Assembly: GCA_964568735.1 (NCBI GenBank)
Contig: CAZMRF010000018.1
Location: forward strand, 5,144-69,143
Direction of reading: 5' to 3'
Length of the DNA stretch: 64,000 nt
Source of the DNA: CAZMRF01 sp964568735
Lineage (GTDB): Bacteria > Acidobacteriota > Polarisedimenticolia > JACPZX01
Part shown: positions 16,886 through 26,022 of the stretch, one piece after another
Layout: the number at the start of each line of letters is the position of its first letter
Numbering within the stretch: position 1 is the stretch's first letter
The notes under the pieces: generated by a model
What the model was told of the DNA's origin: nothing
What the model saw: only the letters and a program-made list of their open reading frames with translations
The model's database searches: none
Program-made: the position numbers and the translations under genes

Positions 16886-18298
16886 TCAATCCTCGATCGG
16901 CATCCCCGGGGATCCCCGCCGCGGGACGGTCACCACGAAGGGAGCACGCTGCTCGCCGTGATCACGCGCGGTCGGGCGCGCGACGAGGCCGCCTTCGTAG
17001 TGGCCCGCCTCGACCGCCTCGGGGAGGCTCACCGTCCATTCGAGCGTGACGCTCTCGCCCGCGGCGGCGGCGACCTCCCGACGCGAAGGCTCGCTCTTCC
17101 ACCCGCGCGGGAGATCCAGGGAGAGCCTCCCCTTCATGCCCGCCGCCCAGGTCGCGGTGATCGCGACATGCACGGTCCCGCCCGGCGCCGCCGAGATCTC
17201 GGGGGCGTAGTCCTCGACGAGCCCATCCGCGCCGATCTCCCCCGCGAGGCTCTCGAGGAAGAGCTGCATGAGGCTCGCTCCGTCACCCACGCGTATCCGG
17301 AAGGCAACGCCCGGCTGGCCGGCCCCGTCCCCCCGCGGGATCTCCACGGGGCGACCCGGGTTGAGATCCACGGGGAGGAGCCGGAGCGGCTCGTCGAAGG
17401 CTCCCCCTCGTCCGAGATTGCTGGCAGCGCCCACGGCCCGCTGCTCGCGGAGCGCCTCGCGCGCGATATCGGTGTAGCGGCGGCCGAGAGTGGGGCTCGC
17501 GACGTCGAGGTCCATGACGCGCGCCCCATCGGAGGGAGCACCGGCGCCACGGCGGGGATCCGGGTAGAGGGCGTAGCCCACCTTCTCCGGCTGAGCCACG
17601 AGCCAGATCGCCGGGGTGGGATGAGGCTCGAGGCCCTCCCTCCGTAGCTGCTCGGGCCAGGCCGAAGGATCGGCCGCGGAGACCGCCGCGAGGAGCGCCG
17701 CGGCCCCAGCCGCCGCATGATCCGGATTCGACGCCGCCGGTCCTGGAAACCAGGTGATGATCTCCCGGGGCCTCAGCAATCTCACGAGCCGAGCAAGCTC
17801 CGCGACGGTCGCCTCCCGGCCCCACCCGCCGAGAACGACCGCGGGATCGCCGCGCCCGAGCCCGTCGGCGAGATCGAGAGAGCGGACGACGCTCACGCCC
17901 AGGCGCCGCAGCGTCCAGGAGGCTTCGGTGAGCCTCACGATCCCGAAGCTCCGGCCCGCCAGCGAGCCCGCCCTGTTCGTCCCATTGCGCCCATCGGTGA
18001 GGTAGACCACCCCCACGCGCTTCGCGGATTCGAGGGCCTCGCGCGCGACGAGTGGCGCCACCACCCCTTCGTCGTCGGGATGGGCGAGGATCACGAGGAG
18101 ATCGCAGCGCACGCGCTCGCGGACGTCCCACGTCGCGGAGGCGGTGGCCGGGCCCTCCGGCCCCGCGAGGGACAACGTGAGGATCGACGAGAGCACCGCC
18201 GCGCGGACCCCGGGAAGATCGCGCCGGGGTCGCGGTGGCCGCGGGCACCCTCCCTCCGCGCCCGCCCCGAATCCAACCGCTCTTGACCGAGTCTTCAA
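16886..18298 (-). CDS. PIG-L family (LmbE-like) deacetylase with C-terminal NEW3-like domain
   Basis: The frame has 470 residues from TTG 18298; GTG 18196 is a shorter option that starts at the hydrophobic signal segment. The LmbE/PIG-L fold is clear from LLVILAHPDDEGVVAPLV (zinc ligands in HPDDE), VVYLTDGRNGTNRAG and GREATVAELARLVRLLRPREIITWFP. Members remove N-acetyl groups from sugars or related metabolites. The last 130 residues (GGTVHVAITATWAAGMKGRLSLDLPRGWKSEPS) resemble NPCBM-associated NEW3 beta-sandwich domains, suggesting a secreted, carbohydrate-directed enzyme. Its 5' end overlaps the promoter of the divergent DUF3604 gene. Confidence 0.85.
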   Translation of the reverse strand: MKTRSRAVGFGAGAEGGCPRPPRPRRDLPGVRAAVLSSILTLSLAGPEGPATASATWDVRERVRCDLLVILAHPDDEGVVAPLVAREALESAKRVGVVYLTDGRNGTNRAGSLAGRSFGIVRLTEASWTLRRLGVSVVRSLDLADGLGRGDPAVVLGGWGREATVAELARLVRLLRPREIITWFPGPAASNPDHAAAGAAALLAAVSAADPSAWPEQLRREGLEPHPTPAIWLVAQPEKVGYALYPDPRRGAGAPSDGARVMDLDVASPTLGRRYTDIAREALREQRAVGAASNLGRGGAFDEPLRLLPVDLNPGRPVEIPRGDGAGQPGVAFRIRVGDGASLMQLFLESLAGEIGADGLVEDYAPEISAAPGGTVHVAITATWAAGMKGRLSLDLPRGWKSEPSRREVAAAAGESVTLEWTVSLPEAVEAGHYEGGLVARPTARDHGEQRAPFVVTVPRRGSPGMPIED

Positions 18299-18311
18299 GT
18301 CTGCCTAGTCT
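18283..18311 (+). promoter_or_regulatory. Predicted promoter of the DUF3604 gene
   Basis: TTGACC (18283-18288), a 17-nt spacer and TAGTCT (18306-18311). The predicted transcription start near 18318 lies after the upstream-most GTG (18314), which supports the internal GTG at 18401 as the real start. Confidence 0.6.
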
Positions 18312-18400
18312 CCGTGACGGCCGGGCCCCGCCGGCCGGTGCGGGTGAGTCTAATCCTCGCGCCGGTTTTCCGTCCGGCCCCGGGAGCTCGAGGACCCCGC

Positions 18401-19582
18401 GTGAGACAAGCCGCCTGCCTTCTCGCCCTCCTCGTCCTCGCCGTCTCGCCCGTGCCGGCGCCCGAGGGCCCTGCGCCCCCCGACACCCCCGATCCCTACG
18501 CCGGGCTCCGTCCGTGGATAGGTGACATCCACGTCCACACGGGACTCGCCATCTACAGGGTCCTCCAGCCCGATGACCCCCACGCCGTCGGAACACCCGA
18601 CGAGGTGCTCGATGCGGCGGAGAGCCGCGGCCTCGACTTCGTCGTGATCACCGAGCACACGAACAACCTCAACGACCCACGAGGCGTGCAGTGGCGGAAG
18701 GATACCGGCAACACCTTCACGCTTCCCGGAGGCGCCACGACCGCGAGCGAGTGGGAGTACCTCCAGGCGATCCTCGCCGCGAGGAACCGGCCGGGGCGCT
18801 TCGTCACCTTCCTGGGGCTCGAGTACACCCTGGGCACGACGGAGAGCGCCAGCCCGGGCCACCAGGCCGGGATCTTCCCGGGCGACACGCTTCCGCGCTA
18901 CTGCTCGAACTTCCCCCACAACGTGGGCGACTGCCCCACGACGAAGGACTTCTACGACTTCGTCCGCGCCGAGGGAGGCCTGGCCGTCATGGCCCACCCT
19001 TGCGAGGAGATCACATGGGGGCCGAGCGACTGGTCCGCCTGGGATCCGATCGCCAACAGCGTGGAGATCGTCAGCGGCAAGTGTGAGTTTGGCAAGTACG
19101 GCTACAACTGGGCGCTGGGCGAGCGAGGGCTCCAGGTGGGGGCGCGCGGCAGCAGCGACTCGCACCACTTCGAGGTGGGGGCCAACGACAAGACGGTCTG
19201 CTTCGCGACCGAGCTTACGCGCGCCGCGATCTTCGGCGCGATGCGCGCCAATCTCTGCTACTTCGTGGATCGCCACCTCGTGGATCTCCGCTTCAGCATC
19301 AATGGCGTGCCCATGGGGGGCACGGTGCGGGCTGACGGCTCGGGGCTCGCGGTGAAGGCCGTGGCGCACTCCGATTGGGAGACCGACCTCGCCTTCCTGG
19401 AGCTGATCCACGACGGCAAGGTGGCCGCGAGCCACGAGTGCAGGGACGCCGAGTACGACGATTGCAACTTCGAGACCTTCATCCTCACCGAGGAGACGGG
19501 CTACTACTACGTGGCGCTCGCAGGCTCCACCGGAAGGCGCATCGCCGTCTCCTCCCCCATCTGGGTCCGGCCTCCGGAATGA
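18401..19582 (+). CDS. Secreted DUF3604 (PHP-like metal-dependent) protein
   Basis: GTG 18401 is preceded by CGAGG 7 nt upstream and begins a signal peptide (MRQAACLLALLVLAVSPVPA), giving 393 residues. The domain keeps the metal-binding blocks expected of this family: GDIHVHTGLAIYRVLQPDDP, FVVITEHTNN, FLGLEYTLG, GLAVMAHPCEEI and GARGSSDSHHFEVG. Members are predicted metal-dependent phosphoesterases or hydrolases; the substrate is unknown. The stop overlaps the start of the next glycosyltransferase (ATGA), so the two are coupled. Confidence 0.85.
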   Translation: MRQAACLLALLVLAVSPVPAPEGPAPPDTPDPYAGLRPWIGDIHVHTGLAIYRVLQPDDPHAVGTPDEVLDAAESRGLDFVVITEHTNNLNDPRGVQWRKDTGNTFTLPGGATTASEWEYLQAILAARNRPGRFVTFLGLEYTLGTTESASPGHQAGIFPGDTLPRYCSNFPHNVGDCPTTKDFYDFVRAEGGLAVMAHPCEEITWGPSDWSAWDPIANSVEIVSGKCEFGKYGYNWALGERGLQVGARGSSDSHHFEVGANDKTVCFATELTRAAIFGAMRANLCYFVDRHLVDLRFSINGVPMGGTVRADGSGLAVKAVAHSDWETDLAFLELIHDGKVAASHECRDAEYDDCNFETFILTEETGYYYVALAGSTGRRIAVSSPIWVRPPE

Positions 19583-21384
19583 GGCTCGAGGAGGGGGCCT
19601 CCCCCGGGCTCGTCGCCACGAAAGCTCCCCCCGTCGTCAGCACGCGCTTCGCGCTCTTCCTGATCGCCCTGGTCGCCTTCCTCGTCCGGCTGCTTCACGT
19701 GATCTCCTGGGATCCGTGGCCGACGGGCGACATGGCGGTCTTCGTGGACATGGCGAACCGCCGGCTCACCTTCGAGAACCTCTTCCGCCCCGAGGGGGCC
19801 TGCAGCTATCCACCCGGCTACGCGCTCTTCCTCAAGCCCTTCCTGCTCCTCCTGAACCCGGGGAGCGCCTTCGCCGCCGTTCGGATCGCCCAGGCCGCGC
19901 TCGGGGCCCTCACCTGCCTGCTCGTCTACCGGCTCGCCCGCCGGCTCCACTCGCGACGCGCGGGACTCGCCGCCGCCCTCGTAACCTGCTTCTTCCACCA
20001 CTTCCTCTTCTACTCGAGCGCCTACCTGAGCGAGAACCTCTTCATCCCCCTCTGGCTGGCCGCGCTCCTGGCCTTCCTCCGCGCGGAGTCCAGGGGGGGA
20101 TCTCGCCGGCTTTACGCGGCGGGCCTTCTCGCGGGAGCCGCCTTCCTCGTGAGGCCGGTGGCGGTGTCGCTCGCGCCGGCGGCGCTCGCAGCCGCGGGGG
20201 CGGCCGCTGGAGCCTCGGCGGACCGCCCACGTCTCGCTCGCAGGATCACCCGCGGCCTCCTGCCCGTCCTCGCGGGCGGGCTCACGCTCGTGGCGCCGTG
20301 GGCGATCAGGAACTGGATCGCCGTGGGCTCCCCCGTCCTCCTGGCGCCCGCCTCGGCCTCCGACCTGGCGGCGGGCAACACCGCCGATGCCACCGGCGCT
20401 TCCATGGACATCGAGACCCCGGGCGCCGAGGGGGCGGAGCGCGATGCCGAGCTGCGCGCGCGCGTCGCGGACTTCCTGACGGGAGATCCCTGGGGCGCTC
20501 TCTACGTCACGCTGCGGCTGAAGTGGAATGCCTTCTGGGCCGGCGTGCCTCCGTGGCCCCTCTATGACGGCAACCCCTCGCTCTTCGCGGGCGGCCTCTT
20601 CTTTCCCGTGATCTCCTGGCGGCTCGTGCTCGTCAGCGGCCTCGCCGGTCTCGGGCTCCTGATTGTCAGGAACGCGCGGGGCGCCCTCGTGACCGCCTGC
20701 TGCGCGGCCGCCTACGTCGCCTGCCATCTCGCCATCTTCGGCGAGCCGCGCTTCAGGCTGCCGCTGGAGGCGCTCTTCATCGCCTGGGGGGGCGCCGCCC
20801 TCGCGGTCCTCCCCGCGATGCTTCGCGGCCGGGCGGCCTTCCGCGCCGTGAGCTGGCCCCTGGCCACCTCGCTGCTCCTCGTGGCCATCGTCACCGAGGT
20901 CTCCGCAACGGCGATCCTCGGAAGGACGGGAAGCCCACATCCGGAGGACCTCGCCGCCCATGGCAAGCCGCTCCGCCTCCCCTCCAGGGAGCGCCTCATC
21001 CAGCTCTTCGGCGAGGAGCCGATCCCTCTCGATCGATCCCGCGGCCGCTACCTCCGCCTGAGCCTCATGGCGAGGCGCAGCGGGCCCGAGCGCACGACCC
21101 CCTCGAACGGCTCAATCCGGATCACCTTCCTCGAAGCGGATGGGGAGCTCCACCCCTGGGTGAACATACCCATCTTCAAGCTGGATGCTCTGCCTCCGGA
21201 TCGCTGGGCCTTCGTCGAGATCAAGCACGCGATCCGGCCGTCATCGGTCGCGGCCCGTGTGGAGCTGATCCCCGATCCGGGCAGCCCGGACACCGTGAGG
21301 CTCGATCAGATCTCGCTGCACTACGCGCGCGGGAATGACCTTGCCCTGGAGTTCCTCTTCCCCTACCTGAGGCATGCGGAGTGA
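19579..21384 (+). CDS. GT39/ArnT-like membrane glycosyltransferase, first of a tandem pair
   Basis: The ATG at 19579 overlaps the preceding stop; the protein has 601 residues. A first membrane helix (FALFLIALVAFLVRLLHVI) is followed by the acidic loop GDMAVFVDMANRR expected for GT-C enzymes, then roughly ten further hydrophobic segments (YRLARRLHSRRAGLAAALVTCFFHHFLFYSSAYLSENLF and others). The last 150 residues are a soluble beta-rich domain (RYLRLSLMARRSG, IRITFLEADGELHPWVNI, DTVRLDQISLHYA). Such enzymes move sugars from polyprenyl phosphate to acceptors in the periplasm. The next gene is a close paralogue. Confidence 0.82.
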   Translation: MRLEEGASPGLVATKAPPVVSTRFALFLIALVAFLVRLLHVISWDPWPTGDMAVFVDMANRRLTFENLFRPEGACSYPPGYALFLKPFLLLLNPGSAFAAVRIAQAALGALTCLLVYRLARRLHSRRAGLAAALVTCFFHHFLFYSSAYLSENLFIPLWLAALLAFLRAESRGGSRRLYAAGLLAGAAFLVRPVAVSLAPAALAAAGAAAGASADRPRLARRITRGLLPVLAGGLTLVAPWAIRNWIAVGSPVLLAPASASDLAAGNTADATGASMDIETPGAEGAERDAELRARVADFLTGDPWGALYVTLRLKWNAFWAGVPPWPLYDGNPSLFAGGLFFPVISWRLVLVSGLAGLGLLIVRNARGALVTACCAAAYVACHLAIFGEPRFRLPLEALFIAWGGAALAVLPAMLRGRAAFRAVSWPLATSLLLVAIVTEVSATAILGRTGSPHPEDLAAHGKPLRLPSRERLIQLFGEEPIPLDRSRGRYLRLSLMARRSGPERTTPSNGSIRITFLEADGELHPWVNIPIFKLDALPPDRWAFVEIKHAIRPSSVAARVELIPDPGSPDTVRLDQISLHYARGNDLALEFLFPYLRHAE

Positions 21385-23117
21385 TGGGGATCCGCCCGCG
21401 GCTGGCCGCCATGCTGATCGCGCTGACGGCCTTCCTCGTCCGCCTCCTGCACGTCCTCTCCTACGAGAGCACCCCCACGAACGACATGGCGGTCTACGTG
21501 GAGATGGCCGTGCGCCGCCTCGCGCTCGCGAACCTCTTCAGCATGGAGGGGCTCTGCTGGTTCCCGCCGGGCTACGCGATCTTCATGAAGCCCTTCTTCC
21601 TCCTCTTCGAGGAGCCGGCGGCGCTGATGGCCGTGCGGATCGCGCAGGCGGCGCTGGGGGCGTGGACCTGCCTCCTGCTCTACCGGATCGCGGCTCATAC
21701 CTTCTCGCGCCTCGCAGGCCTCGCCGCTGCGGCCGCGGCGGCCTTCTACCCGCACTTCGTTTTCTACACCAGCGCCTGGATGAGCGAGACTCTCTTCATC
21801 GCGCTCTACTACGCGGCGCTGCTCCTGCTCTTGCGGGCGGGGCCGCGGCCGCGCGCGCGATCGTTCTACGCGGCAGGCCTGGTCGCCGGTGCGGCCCTCC
21901 TCGTGCGTCCCGTGGCCATCTCACTGGCTCCCGCCGCCCTTGCAGCCGCCTGGCGCGTGGACGGCACCCGGCGGGCGAACCTCGGAAGACTGGCGATCAT
22001 CCTGGCCGGGGCGCTGACCCTCGCCGCTCCCTGGACGCTCAGGAACTGGATCGCTTACGGCCATCTCGTCCCGATCGCGCCCAACGGGGCCTTCAACCTG
22101 GCCACCGGCAACCACCCGCAGGCCACGGGACGCTACACCACGCCGCCGTCGATCCCCGGCAACCTCTGGGATCGCATGGACGACTACCAGAGCCGCGCGC
22201 TGCAGTTCATGGTCGAGGATCCCTGGGGCGCGCTCCTCGTGATCATGAGGTTCAAGTGGCTGGCCTTCTGGGAGCTCATCCCACCCTGGCCGCTCTATTC
22301 GAGCAACCCGCTTCTCTACTACGGCGAGCACTTCTTCCCCTGGATTCCGTGGAGGGTCGTCGCGGCGCTCGGCCTGGCGGGCCTCGGCGTGGTCCTGGCT
22401 CACCGGAAGAAAGGCTGGTGGATCGCTCCGGCCTGCCTGGGGACCTACCTGGCCTTCTACCTCCTCTATTTCGGCAACGCCCGCTACCGCATGCCCATCG
22501 AAGGGCTCTTCCTCGTGTGGGCCGGCATCCTCGCGGCCGCCCTGCTCCGCGTCCCGCGACGGCTCCGGCGCGTGAGGACCAGCGAGTGGGCGGCTTTCTC
22601 GGGCGTCGCCCTCTTCGCGATCCTCGCCTATGGCGCATGGACGGCCAGCTCGGTCCGCTCGGCGCTGCGCGAGCCCGGAGGCATCCTCGCCTCGGCGGAG
22701 CAGTTCCCGGTCCTCACGACGCGCAAGGAGATCCCGCTCTTCGGCGAGGAGCCGCTCCCCCTCGACCGTCGGCGCGGCAGGTTCCTGAGGCTCTCCCTCC
22801 AGGCGTGGAGGATGGGGCCCGCTCGAGATACGCCCAACAACGGGCTCGTGCGGATCGAGTACCGCGATCGCGCTGGAAAGCGCCTGAGCTGGCTCGATCA
22901 CGCGAGCTACTACCTCGAAGCGCTTCCCGCCGATCGCTGGACGACCGTGGCCTTCCGCTCCCACATTCCACCCGCCGCCGCCGCCGCCCTCGTCATTCTC
23001 GTCCCCGATCCCTCGAGCCCGGACACCCTGATCATCGATCAGCCGATCCTGCGCTACTCGCCGGGGAACGACCTCTTCCTCGAGGCGCTCTTCCCCTATC
23101 TGCGCTACGAGGAGTGA
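21381..23117 (+). CDS. GT39/ArnT-like membrane glycosyltransferase, second of a tandem pair
   Basis: The 578-residue protein (GTG 21381 or ATG 21384; both overlap the preceding stop) is similar throughout to its neighbour: RLLHVLSYESTPTNDMAVYVEMAVRRLALANLF, SRLAGLAAAAAAAFYPHFVFYTSAWMSETLF and YFGNARYRMPIEGLFLVWAG. The same C-terminal beta domain follows (RFLRLSLQAWRMG, VRIEYRDRAGKRLSWLDH, DTLIIDQPILRYSPGNDLFLEALFPYLRYEE). The pair reflects tandem duplication with divergence. Substrates are unknown. Confidence 0.82.
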   Translation: MMGIRPRLAAMLIALTAFLVRLLHVLSYESTPTNDMAVYVEMAVRRLALANLFSMEGLCWFPPGYAIFMKPFFLLFEEPAALMAVRIAQAALGAWTCLLLYRIAAHTFSRLAGLAAAAAAAFYPHFVFYTSAWMSETLFIALYYAALLLLLRAGPRPRARSFYAAGLVAGAALLVRPVAISLAPAALAAAWRVDGTRRANLGRLAIILAGALTLAAPWTLRNWIAYGHLVPIAPNGAFNLATGNHPQATGRYTTPPSIPGNLWDRMDDYQSRALQFMVEDPWGALLVIMRFKWLAFWELIPPWPLYSSNPLLYYGEHFFPWIPWRVVAALGLAGLGVVLAHRKKGWWIAPACLGTYLAFYLLYFGNARYRMPIEGLFLVWAGILAAALLRVPRRLRRVRTSEWAAFSGVALFAILAYGAWTASSVRSALREPGGILASAEQFPVLTTRKEIPLFGEEPLPLDRRRGRFLRLSLQAWRMGPARDTPNNGLVRIEYRDRAGKRLSWLDHASYYLEALPADRWTTVAFRSHIPPAAAAALVILVPDPSSPDTLIIDQPILRYSPGNDLFLEALFPYLRYEE

Positions 23118-23157
23118 CCCCGGGCGGGCTGGATCTTCAGGCCCAATCAAGGTTTCG

Positions 23158-23187
23158 TTGACACTTACCGGGGGGCTCTGTTACCCT
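23158..23187 (+). promoter_or_regulatory. Predicted promoter of tRNA-Val (and possibly thrS)
   Basis: TTGACA (23158-23163), an 18-nt spacer and TACCCT (23182-23187). Transcription would begin about 47 nt before the tRNA. The -35 is perfect; the -10 is weak, as is common for this genome. Confidence 0.5.
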
Positions 23188-23240
23188 TCGGCCCCAAAAC
23201 CGTGTCCAACATACCCCGTCCACAACCCCACCCTTGACGA

Positions 23241-23315
23241 AGGCGCGTAGCTCAGGGGGAGAGCGCTTCCCTGACACGGAAGAGGTCAGCGGTTCAAATC
23301 CGCTCGCGCCTACCA
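23241..23315 (+). tRNA. tRNA-Val (GAC)
   Basis: A complete cloverleaf can be drawn. The acceptor stem AGGCGCG (23241-23247) pairs perfectly with CGCGCCT (23305-23311). The D arm is GCTC...GAGC. The anticodon stem CTTCC/GGAAG has loop CTGACAC, which places GAC at positions 34-36. The T arm is AGCGG-TTCAAAT-CCGCT. The discriminator A and CCA are encoded. Confidence 0.96.
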
Positions 23316-23422
23316 CACCCGGTGTCCCCGGTGCTGGCTCGCGGGAGCGGTGCACCCGGGAATGGGTGGCGGGGCGTGGTGTTCCGGAGTGGCGGCGAGG
23401 CGAACGCGGAAGATCGTGAGTC

Positions 23423-25351
23423 ATGTCCAACGAGGCTCTTATCAACGTCACACTGCCTGACGGGGCGATCCGCTCGTTCCCCCGGGGGATCCCTCTCTCC
23501 GAGGTGGTCTCATCGCTCGGGCCGGGGCTCGCGCGCGACGCCGTGGCCTGCCTCGTCGACGGGGAGCTCCTCGACCTGGGGCGCAAGGTGGAGAAGGACG
23601 CGAGCCTCCGCGTCCTCACGGAGAAGGACCCCGAGGCGCTGGAGATCCTTCGTCACTCGACGGCTCACCTCACGGCCCACGCGGTGAAGGATCTGTTCCC
23701 GGAAGTCCAGATCGGGATCGGCCCCGTGACGGAGGGGGGCTACTACTACGACTTCCTCCGCGAGGAGCCCTTCACGCCCGAGGATCTCGATCGGATCGAG
23801 AAGCGGATGGAGGAGATCACGCGCGCCGATTTCCCCATCGAGCGGGTCGAGCAGCCCAAGGAGGAGGCCCTCAAGGTCTTCGAGCGGCAGCGGGACGACC
23901 TCAAGGTCCAGCTCGTCCAGGAGAAGGGCGGCCCCGTCGTCTCCTGCTACCAGCAGGACGGCTTTATCGACTTCTGCCTCGGCCCCCACGTCCCCAGCAC
24001 GGGCCGCATCAAGGCCTTCAAGCTCCTCTCCGTGGCCGGGGCCTACTGGAAGGGCGACGCGAGCAATGCCCAGCTCCAGAGGATCTACGGGACGTCCTTC
24101 TTCAAGAAGAAGGACCTCGAAGCCTTCCTCGAGCGCCGGGCCGAGGCCGAGAAGCGGGATCACCGCAAGCTGGGCCGGGCGCTGGATCTCTTCTCCTTCC
24201 ACCCCGAGTCCCCGGCCAGCCCCTTCTTCCACCCGAAGGGCGCGCTCATCTACAACCTCCTCGTGGAGCACGTCCGCGGGCTGTACCGGAAGTACGGCTA
24301 CAGCGAGGTCATCACGCCCCAGCTCTTCGACCTGTCGCTCTTCGAGCAGTCGGGCCATCTCGCGAACTACCAGGACAACATGTACATGGTCCGCGGGGGC
24401 GATCGCGAGTACGGCCTCAAGCCCATGAACTGCCCCTCCCACACGGTCCTCTACCGGGTGCAGAGGCGCTCCTACCGTGACCTGCCCATGCGCCTGGCCG
24501 ACTTCGGCCGCCTCCACCGCCTGGAGCTCTCAGGGGTGACGTCAGGGCTCACGCGGGTGCGCAGCTTCTCGCAGGACGACGCCCACATCTTCTGCACGCC
24601 CGACCAGATCCTCGAAGAAGTCCGCGGCGTCACGGCCCAGATCCTCGAGCTCTACCGCCTCTTCGGCTTCGGTGCCGTGCGCATCTACCTCTCGACCCGG
24701 CCCGCCAAGGCGCAGGGTGCGGTCGAGATCTGGCGGAAGGCCGAGGCCGCGCTGGCCCAGGCCCTCGACGAGCAGCGGATCGACTACAAGGTCAGCCCGG
24801 GAGAGGGCGCCTTCTACGGCCCCAAGATCGACTTCTTCGTCACCGACGCCCTCGAGCGCGAGCACCAGCTCGGCACGATCCAGCTCGACTTCTCGATGCC
24901 GGAGAGGTTCGGGCTGAAGTACACGTCGCCCGACGGCACCGACCAGCAGCCGGTGATGATCCACCGGGCGATGTTCGGCTCCATCGAGCGCTTCATGGGG
25001 ATCCTCATCGAGCACTTCGGGGGCGCGCTGCCCGCGTGGCTATCGCCCCTCCAGGCGGCGGTCCTTCCCGTCACCGACCGGGCCCTCCCCTGGGCACGCG
25101 AGGTCGCCGGGATGCTGGCCGAGAGAAGCCTGCGCGCCGCCGTGGACGAGCGCGGAGAAAAGATCGGCGCGAAGATCCGGGAGGCCCAGCTCCAGAAGGT
25201 CCCCTACATGCTCATCGTCGGGGACCGGGAGGTCGAGGCACGGAACGTCTCGGTCCGAACCCGCTCGCAGGGGGATCGGGGCGCCGAGAGCGTCGAGGCC
25301 TTCATCGCCGCCCTGGAGGCGGAGGTGAAGAGCAAGTCGTTGACGCCGTGA
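23423..25351 (+). CDS. thrS: Threonine--tRNA ligase
   Basis: The 642-residue enzyme has the full bacterial layout: an N-terminal TGS domain (VTLPDGAIRSFPRGIPLSEVV), the editing domain (LRHSTAHLTAHAV, with CLGPHVPSTG further on), the class II catalytic core (MNCPSHTVLYRVQRRSYRDLPMRLADFGRLHRLE, RVRSFSQDDAHIFC, PKIDFFVTDAL) and the anticodon-binding domain at the end. It charges tRNA-Thr and edits mischarged serine. The 107-nt leader after the tRNA has no T-box consensus. It heads the thrS-infC-rpmI-rplT-pheST cluster. Confidence 0.98.
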   Translation: MSNEALINVTLPDGAIRSFPRGIPLSEVVSSLGPGLARDAVACLVDGELLDLGRKVEKDASLRVLTEKDPEALEILRHSTAHLTAHAVKDLFPEVQIGIGPVTEGGYYYDFLREEPFTPEDLDRIEKRMEEITRADFPIERVEQPKEEALKVFERQRDDLKVQLVQEKGGPVVSCYQQDGFIDFCLGPHVPSTGRIKAFKLLSVAGAYWKGDASNAQLQRIYGTSFFKKKDLEAFLERRAEAEKRDHRKLGRALDLFSFHPESPASPFFHPKGALIYNLLVEHVRGLYRKYGYSEVITPQLFDLSLFEQSGHLANYQDNMYMVRGGDREYGLKPMNCPSHTVLYRVQRRSYRDLPMRLADFGRLHRLELSGVTSGLTRVRSFSQDDAHIFCTPDQILEEVRGVTAQILELYRLFGFGAVRIYLSTRPAKAQGAVEIWRKAEAALAQALDEQRIDYKVSPGEGAFYGPKIDFFVTDALEREHQLGTIQLDFSMPERFGLKYTSPDGTDQQPVMIHRAMFGSIERFMGILIEHFGGALPAWLSPLQAAVLPVTDRALPWAREVAGMLAERSLRAAVDERGEKIGAKIREAQLQKVPYMLIVGDREVEARNVSVRTRSQGDRGAESVEAFIAALEAEVKSKSLTP

Positions 25352-25399
25352 AGGGATCCCGGAGGCGCGCGCCGGCGCGTCCGGCCCGTCAGGCACTGC

Positions 25400-25415
25400 G
25401 GAGGAACACCTTATC
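25400..25415 (+). promoter_or_regulatory. Ribosome binding site and ATC start of infC
   Basis: GGAGG at 25400-25404 stands 8 nt before ATC at 25413. The frame is open back to a TGA at 25341-25343, and no ATG, GTG or TTG occurs in frame until ATG 25500, which would delete the conserved IF-3 N-terminus. An ATC start is thus the best fit, echoing the AUU start of E. coli infC. Confidence 0.75.
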
Positions 25416-26012
25416 ACCACCATCAAGCTGAGGATCAACGAGAGGATACGCGCGAGGGAGATCCGGGTCATCGACGAGAACGGCGGCCAGCTGGGTATCA
25501 TGACGCCCGACGCCGCGCTGGCTCTCGCCCAGGAAAAAGGCTATGACCTCGTCGAAGTGGCCCCGACGTCGGTGCCGCCGGTATGTAGAATTCTGGACTA
25601 CGGCAAGTTCATCTACGAGCAGAACAAGAAGCAGCAGGAAGCCAAGAAGAAGCAGAAGAACATTCACCTGAAGGAAGTCAAGTTCAGGCCGAAGACCGAC
25701 GAGCATGACTACGATTTCAAGAAGAAGCACATCGTGCGATTCCTCAACCACGGCGACAAGGTCAAGGTGGTCATCATGTTCCGCGGCCGCGAGAGGCAGT
25801 ACCTGGATCGCGGCCGGACCATCCTCAACAGGGTTGCGAAGGAGCTGGAAGGCGTCGGCATCGTGGAGTCGCCGCCGAGGTTCGAAGGACATTTCATGTC
25901 GATGATCATGTCGGCGAAGAAGACGGCCGGCGGCGAGAAACCCGCGCCTGCCCCGGCGGGAAAGCAGGGCCCGGCAGGCGGCTCAGGAGCGCCTGCCCGG
26001 CGCGGACAATGA
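25413..26012 (+). CDS. infC: Translation initiation factor IF-3
   Basis: From the ATC start the protein has 199 residues. It begins TTIKLRINERIRAREIRVID, the family N-terminus, then VEVAPTSVPPVCRILDYGKFIYEQNKK, a Lys-rich linker helix, and the C-terminal domain (KEVKFRPKTDEHDYDFKKKHIVRFLNHGDKVKVVIMFRGRE). A Pro/Ala/Gly-rich tail of about 30 residues is extra. IF-3 proofreads initiator tRNA and start codon on the 30S subunit. Its use of a rare start codon permits self-repression, as known in E. coli; that regulation is inferred here. Confidence 0.95.
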   Translation: MTTIKLRINERIRAREIRVIDENGGQLGIMTPDAALALAQEKGYDLVEVAPTSVPPVCRILDYGKFIYEQNKKQQEAKKKQKNIHLKEVKFRPKTDEHDYDFKKKHIVRFLNHGDKVKVVIMFRGRERQYLDRGRTILNRVAKELEGVGIVESPPRFEGHFMSMIMSAKKTAGGEKPAPAPAGKQGPAGGSGAPARRGQ

Positions 26013-26022
26013 GGTCAGGACA

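Noticed and set aside
18314..18400. GTG 18314 as the DUF3604 start.
   Set aside because: It lies before the predicted transcription start and the extra residues displace the signal peptide; GTG 18401 has a better Shine-Dalgarno.
23316..23422. Possible T-box leader before thrS (GGGTGGCGGGGCG near 23363).
   Set aside because: The AGGGTGGNACCGCG core is not matched and no specifier hairpin can be drawn. It is the gap after the tRNA.
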